NCBI RefSeq assembly: GCF_003344865.1
Contig: NZ_CP031166.1
Span: 434,001-498,000 of the forward strand
DNA from: Euzebya pacifica
GTDB lineage: Bacteria; Actinomycetota; Nitriliruptoria; Euzebyales; Euzebyaceae
Direction: 5' to 3'
Length of the DNA stretch: 64,000 nucleotides
The notes under the pieces were generated by a model. The model saw nothing but the letters and a program-made list of their open reading frames with translations. It had not been told where the DNA came from and did not search any database. The position numbers and the translations under genes were made by a program. Position 1 is the stretch's first letter. Each line of letters starts with the position of its first letter. This document shows positions 60,763 through 64,000 of the stretch, piece after piece.

Positions 60763-60799
60763 AGGGCCCCGATCCGTGAGAGTCAAGGATCGGGGCCCT
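60763..60799 (+). terminator. Strong intrinsic terminator/attenuator
   Basis: AGGGCCCCGATCC (60763-60775) and its perfect complement (60787-60799) form a 13-bp stem with an 11-nt loop. It can end the ribonucleotide-reductase transcript, or attenuate transcripts started at the boxes just upstream. Confidence 0.85.
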
Positions 60800-60886
60800 C
60801 GCCGTTCCGGGAGATCACGCCCCGGGCGACAGGTCTGGAATGGCCGTGGCGCGAACGCGCAACGTCGACCCCAGGAGCCCCCCGTC

Positions 60887-62089
60887 ATGCCAGGCCGAAA
60901 CTGCGGACACCCCCTGTCCTCCGGCAAGGGCACCTGCTCCCACAAGGTCTCCGACGGACCCTGCGCCGCCGGACACCCCGCCAAGACCTCCACGACTGTC
61001 ACGGGCGGCTCCGTGGCCGTCACAGTCGCCTCCACCGACCCCATGTGCCCAACCAACATCGTGGCCCCCGACAACGTCCCCCAGCGGATCGTGGACCGTG
61101 TCGTCGCCGCCAAGCCCAAGATCACCTACCACGACGAGTGGTTCACCCCGTGCACGAAATGCGACGGCACAGGCCACTACGCCAAGCCCGGCTACGGAAC
61201 CAGCATGTGCTTCGCCTGCAAAGGCGCCACCCGAACCTTCACCAAGGACGGCCGCAAGGCCGCCAAGGCCGCCAAGGAGGCAGCCAAGGCAACCGCCGTC
61301 GGCGACTTCGTCGCCGAACTCTCCGCCGACGACGAACTCGCCACAATCTTCACCCGCGTCGTCGACGCATCGGTCGAGGCCGCCGAGGGGAACGAGTACG
61401 TCGTCCCAGAGACGGTCCACACCCACGGCGGCAAGCCACCGTTCCCCCAACCCGCCCACGACATCGTCTGGAAGGCAATGGGAACGGGCCGGATGCCATC
61501 GGAGAAGGCCGCCGGCTTCCTCAGGAAACTCATGGGCGAGCACGACCAGAAGGAAGCGGAGAAGGCAGCCAAGGGCCCCGCCAAGCCTGCGCCCTCCGGC
61601 AAGGTCACCGACACCTACAGGGTCATCAAGGCCGAGTACCGCCACAACCCCTACGGACCGGGCGGCGGCACCAAGATGCTCCTCGAGCACCCCAAAGACG
61701 GCTACCGGGTCTGGGCCACCTGCCCAGCAGCCCTCGACCGCACCACCTACGAACCCAGCGACCTAACGGGCTGCGAGATCAGGCTCTCCCTCGACCTCCA
61801 ACCCTCCGACGACGACGAGACCTTCGCGTTCGGCAAGCGCCCCAAGCCGGTTGCCGAAGGCACTGAGTGGGACGCCGTCGCCCCCCATGTCGCACGTGCC
61901 GCGAAGGATGCCGGCGTCCCTCCAGGCATGGTCCGACAGATCGCCGACGGCATCACCGACCTCGCCTCCTACAAGAATCCGGGAGAGGTCAACAAGATCA
62001 CGATCGCGGTCATCCGCGGGGACCACGACACCGTCCAGGCCCTGCTTCCACCGGATTCCGCAGCAGCGCTCCTGGGCCAACCCGGCTGA
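60887..62089 (+). CDS. Knuckle-tagged protein with DnaJ-like zinc motif
   Basis: A 400-residue protein. N-terminal knuckle C6-x10-C17-x8-C26-x3-H30. Residues 85-110 have CTKCDGTGHYAKPG and CFACKGATRTF, the CxxCxGxG pattern of DnaJ zinc modules (one pair). Lys/Ala-rich coiled coil (KAAKAAKEAAKAT) follows, then a region rich in Pro and Lys, and a C-terminal half with beta strands (TKMLLEHPKDGYRVWATCP; EIRLSLDLQPSDDD). The ATG at 60887 has AGGAG about 12 bases upstream. Function unknown; it may bind nucleic acid or act as a scaffold. Confidence 0.65.
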   Translation: MPGRNCGHPLSSGKGTCSHKVSDGPCAAGHPAKTSTTVTGGSVAVTVASTDPMCPTNIVAPDNVPQRIVDRVVAAKPKITYHDEWFTPCTKCDGTGHYAKPGYGTSMCFACKGATRTFTKDGRKAAKAAKEAAKATAVGDFVAELSADDELATIFTRVVDASVEAAEGNEYVVPETVHTHGGKPPFPQPAHDIVWKAMGTGRMPSEKAAGFLRKLMGEHDQKEAEKAAKGPAKPAPSGKVTDTYRVIKAEYRHNPYGPGGGTKMLLEHPKDGYRVWATCPAALDRTTYEPSDLTGCEIRLSLDLQPSDDDETFAFGKRPKPVAEGTEWDAVAPHVARAAKDAGVPPGMVRQIADGITDLASYKNPGEVNKITIAVIRGDHDTVQALLPPDSAAALLGQPG

Positions 62090-62409
62090 CACAGGTCACT
62101 GACCGGTCGACCGTAACGGCGGCCAAGACACAAGCCAGCACCGAAGGCTCACTGCGACACGAACGGGTCGACAGACCCCAACGCAAGACCTCCGGCCCGA
62201 AACGCAGAAGGCCGCCCCACGGTTTCCAGGCCAAGACGGGACGGTCCTCTGCATGACAACCACCCTTGAAGGGGGCCATCTCAATGCTCTTGAGTTCAAC
62301 CCGACGCGCATCGGGCGGGGACAACGGTAACGCGCCCAAGCCTCTGCGGTCAATCACTTCGGACGCTTACGAAGCGTCCGAACGGTCAGGGACCGTCCGG
62401 GACGCTTCG
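62090..62409. other. Non-coding gap with repeats at its right end
   Basis: A 320-bp stretch with no convincing gene. The left 260 bp show nothing I can identify. The right end carries the GGACGCTT repeats listed next. Confidence 0.45.
62360..62409. repeat. GGACGCTT repeats, left flank
   Basis: CGGACGCTT-acg-AAGCGTCCG (62360-62380) is a perfect inverted repeat. A further GGACGCTTCG (62400-62409) directly abuts the stop codon of the minus-strand gene. The same word flanks the gene's other end. Confidence 0.75.
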
Positions 62410-62940
62410 TCACAGATGCTTGGTCAGTTGTTCCACGACCCGCGCGTGCCCGGTCGCCTGTTCCCGGATGACGTCGCGCAGCTCGACGACTCGCCGTTCG
62501 AGTTGGGCGACACGCTCCCGCAGAGCGTCTCGTTCGCCCACGATGGCCGCCAGGTCGGCATCAGCGGGCGCATTCGCGTCTTCGGCGGCGACATCAGCGT
62601 CCTGGTCGGACCTGATCGGCACCACATTGCTCGTCGGAACGGCAGGAAAGTTCAGCCTGCTGGCCAGCGTCGGCTGCCGGCCGGCCAGCAGCTCGTCCAG
62701 GAGCGCACGGTCGATCGACCTTGTCTGGGCATGGCCACCCCGGCCAGTGCAGTGCCTGTTGGCGAGCGCCGTGTCCAGGGTTGTGGGCGGGTCGGCCACG
62801 ATGTCCAGCAGTTCGCGCACCCGGTGCTTGCCGAAGGACAGGTTGTGCGGGGAAAGGCGGTCAGCGAGGTACTCGCGGATGGCGGGGATGCCGTCGACCC
62901 ACTCGATCTCCTCGCCCGCGGGGGAAGCGTCCGGCGTCAT
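62410..62940 (-). CDS. Second DNA-binding/coiled-coil protein flanked by repeats
   Basis: A 176-residue protein. The first 90 residues are helical and basic (IPAIREYLADRLSPHNLSFG; HRVRELLDIVADPPTTL; RSIDRALLDELLAGRQP) and could form a DNA-binding domain. After a disordered acidic linker, residues 128-170 are a strong coiled coil (ERDALRERVAQLERRVVELR). The layout, the minus orientation, the divergent neighbour and repeats on both flanks match the locus at 13932-14354, although the proteins are not obviously similar in sequence. A partition or copy-control role is inferred. Confidence 0.7.
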   Translation of the reverse strand: MTPDASPAGEEIEWVDGIPAIREYLADRLSPHNLSFGKHRVRELLDIVADPPTTLDTALANRHCTGRGGHAQTRSIDRALLDELLAGRQPTLASRLNFPAVPTSNVVPIRSDQDADVAAEDANAPADADLAAIVGERDALRERVAQLERRVVELRDVIREQATGHARVVEQLTKHL

Positions 62941-62985
62941 GACAGCGAATCCTACCGGACCATCCGGACCGGAGGCATGCGCCCC

Positions 62986-63009
62986 GGACGCTTCGTTGCG
63001 GACGCTTCG
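62986..63009. repeat. GGACGCTTCG direct repeats, right flank
   Basis: GGACGCTTCG at 62986-62995 and 63000-63009 (14-bp period), in the gap between the minus-strand coiled-coil gene and WhiB, where they would overlap both promoters. Confidence 0.75.
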
Positions 63010-63020
63010 GGGGTGGCGGC

Positions 63021-63422
63021 GTGACCGGCACCTCCACCATCGCCGCGCTCTTCGGTCTCGACCGCCACAGCGACGGGTGGAAGACGCAGGCAGCCTGCCG
63101 AGACGTCGACCGCGACGGCGTGTTCTACAAGGGCGACGGCGGGATCGATGACCTCTACGAACCAGAACCCGACTTCTCCGACGCTTTGGCGATCTGCGCC
63201 GACTGCTCCGTCAGCGCGCAGTGCCTGAAGGTGGCCATCGCCATGCGCGACCACCAGGGAGTCGCCGGCGGCATGACCCCCCGCGAAATCCAAGCGCTCA
63301 TCACCCGGGGCGGCGCACCACACGGGACCCTGTCCCGATACGCCGAGGGGTGCCGGTGCGACCCGTGCCACGAGGTCGGCTTCGAGTTCGCTCCCCCCGC
63401 CATGGGCATCCCCGCCTTGTAG
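63021..63422 (+). CDS. WhiB-family iron-sulfur regulator
   Basis: WhiB proteins are actinobacterial transcription factors that hold a 4Fe-4S cluster and bind sigma factor. The product is 133 residues. The four cluster cysteines are visible: C26, C59, C62 and C68 (C-x2-C-x5-C), followed by the turn QGVAGGMTPRE (usually GxWGG, here VAGG, so the sigma-contacting Trp is missing). The C-terminus has an extra CRCDPC motif and no long basic DNA-binding tail. It starts at GTG 63021, 11 bp after the GGACGCTTCG repeats, so the coiled-coil protein may regulate it. WhiB-like proteins are frequent in actinophages and plasmids. Confidence 0.92.
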   Translation: MTGTSTIAALFGLDRHSDGWKTQAACRDVDRDGVFYKGDGGIDDLYEPEPDFSDALAICADCSVSAQCLKVAIAMRDHQGVAGGMTPREIQALITRGGAPHGTLSRYAEGCRCDPCHEVGFEFAPPAMGIPAL

Positions 63423-63477
63423 CCACGGGAATCGGCTGGGGGTCGCCACTGCGCCCCCAGCGCGGGGACCCGGGGCC

Positions 63478-63485
63478 GGAATGGT
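63478..63485 (+). promoter_or_regulatory. GGAATGGT start-proximal element
   Basis: It begins 14 nt before the ATG at 63492, with C at -1. Confidence 0.45.
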
Positions 63486-63491
63486 CCGGGC

Positions 63492-63563
63492 ATGCCTCAC
63501 CCACCGCCTGTCGGCGACCCCCGCAACCATGCAGCCATGGACCCACTGGGGAGTTGCGTCTAG
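63492..63563 (+). CDS. Leader-like peptide, 23 aa
   Basis: A short frame beginning at an ATG exactly 14 nt after the start of a GGAATGGT element and ending in a TAG that touches the next GTG start. It may be a leader peptide that couples translation to the membrane gene, or simply a sign that the leaderless start is real. The sequence is Pro-rich and carries no motif. Confidence 0.3.
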   Translation: MPHPPPVGDPRNHAAMDPLGSCV

Positions 63564-64000
63564 GTGCTGGCAAAGGGACACGCGCTGTCCGGCGCCGCCG
63601 CGTTCCTCGCTGCGGCCCCGTTCGTGACCAGCAACCCCGCCGAACTCGCAGTCGGGACGCTGTTGTGCGCCGGCGCTGCGACCGCACCCGACATCGACCA
63701 CCCGGGGTCGACCGTCAGCCGAACCGGTGGACTGGCCACCCAGGCGCTCGGCGCCGCCGTCAACATGGCCGCCGGCGGGCACCGGCAGGCCACCCACAGC
63801 CTCGCCTTCGTCATCGCAGCGACCGCAGCCGTCCACTTCGCCATCGTCGCGCCGGCCGTCTCGACCCCCGCTGCGGTATTGACCGGGTTCCTCCTCGCCG
63901 TCTCCGGACCGCTTCTGGCCCGCACCTTCGGTGGCCGGCTGTCGTTCGGCGCCTTCTTCCTCATGGCCGCCGGGTCCGCGTGGGCCATCCACAACGGCCT
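63564..64000 (+). CDS. YdjM-like membrane metal-dependent hydrolase (partial)
   Basis: The gene runs off the right edge; 145 residues are visible from GTG 63564. Family motifs of the LexA-binding inner-membrane hydrolases are present: a GHALSG His near the N-terminus, ATAPDIDHPGS with the Asp-Asp-His, and GHRQATHSL, with four or more hydrophobic helices between. Function of the family is little known; homologues are common in phage and host genomes. Confidence 0.85.
   Translation, partial: MLAKGHALSGAAAFLAAAPFVTSNPAELAVGTLLCAGAATAPDIDHPGSTVSRTGGLATQALGAAVNMAAGGHRQATHSLAFVIAATAAVHFAIVAPAVSTPAAVLTGFLLAVSGPLLARTFGGRLSFGAFFLMAAGSAWAIHNG

Noticed and set aside
62266-63151. Plus-strand frames of about 250 residues opposite the second coiled-coil gene
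   Set aside because: The minus frame has a coiled coil and the expected layout; the plus frames are featureless and run through the repeats.
1-64000. CRISPR arrays, tRNA and rRNA genes
   Set aside because: No regularly spaced 25-40-bp repeats and no T-loop-like GGTTCGAnTCC with acceptor pairing were seen on reading; weak cases could still be missed without a covariance search.
1-64000. Prophage structural or conjugation modules
   Set aside because: No portal, capsid, terminase, tail, relaxase or type IV secretion motor could be recognised; the HerA-like ATPase lacks VirB4/TraG features and pairs with a NurA-like nuclease instead.
1-64000. Treating every GGAATG as a regulatory element
   Set aside because: At this base composition the 6-mer is expected by chance many times on both strands; only copies at a fixed distance from a start, or in gaps, were counted.

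Overview
The window is high-GC DNA (about 70 percent by eye) with the gene style of an actinobacterium: GTG and TTG starts, strong GC preference at third codon positions, a WhiB-type iron-sulfur regulator, a coenzyme-B12-type ribonucleotide reductase and DUF5658-like membrane proteins. A deep-branching lineage such as the Nitriliruptoria is possible, but that is a guess. I see no rRNA, tRNA, ribosomal-protein or central-metabolism genes, and no capsid, terminase, tail or conjugation genes. The content (DNA processing, nucleotide synthesis, six DNA methyltransferases without recognisable partner nucleases, candidate replication and partition loci, many short unknown genes) fits a megaplasmid or other large extrachromosomal replicon, or a non-structural arm of a very large phage. 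I favour a megaplasmid with phage-like traits.

Layout. 1-9 kb: a Gly/Asp-rich repeat protein, a 5'-3' flap-type exonuclease coupled to a membrane EAL phosphodiesterase, small regulators and a membrane-anchored Mrr-type nuclease. 9-13.6 kb: a tightly coupled run with a NurA-like nuclease, a HerA-like ATPase and RuvA. 13.6-16.2 kb: a small winged-helix/coiled-coil gene with GGACGATG repeats on both sides, divergent from a candidate replication initiator that carries a dense internal array of CCTCAYG motifs. 16-26 kb: four DNA methyltransferases, an OGG-fold-like protein, a DinG-type helicase and a RusA-type resolvase. 26-33 kb: secreted or cell-surface proteins (Pro-rich protein, solute-binding lipoprotein, lysozyme-like/RlpA wall enzyme) and a DEDDh exonuclease. 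33-41 kb: unknown proteins including one with a kinase-like domain and one with a possible ADP-ribosyltransferase-like C-terminus. 41-51 kb: MoxR AAA+, HExxH/VWA protein, C5-methyltransferase, P-loop kinase, DGQHR (DndB-like) protein, SNF2-type helicase and a helical-repeat protein. 52-57 kb: another C5-methyltransferase, then a coupled three-gene operon ending in a superfamily 1 helicase. 57-64 kb: class II ribonucleotide reductase, a DnaJ-like zinc protein, a second coiled-coil gene flanked by repeats, WhiB, and a YdjM-like membrane protein running off the end.

How the parts fit. The replicon carries a near-complete recombination and repair kit (NurA, HerA, RuvA, RusA, DinG, flap exonuclease, DEDDh exonuclease, SF1 and SNF2 helicases) plus its own dNTP supply, so it probably manages its own replication intermediates. 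Three window-wide signatures tie the genes together: (1) an N-terminal Cys3-His knuckle with nearly fixed spacing on six otherwise unrelated proteins; (2) a fixed-distance element just upstream of start codons (GGAATG 14 nt before, or GACCRT 13 nt before) that suggests leaderless promoters; (3) a TGCTAGCA / TGCTANNAT box in AT-rich gaps upstream of the main operons. All functions rest on reading the sequence; no searches were run.
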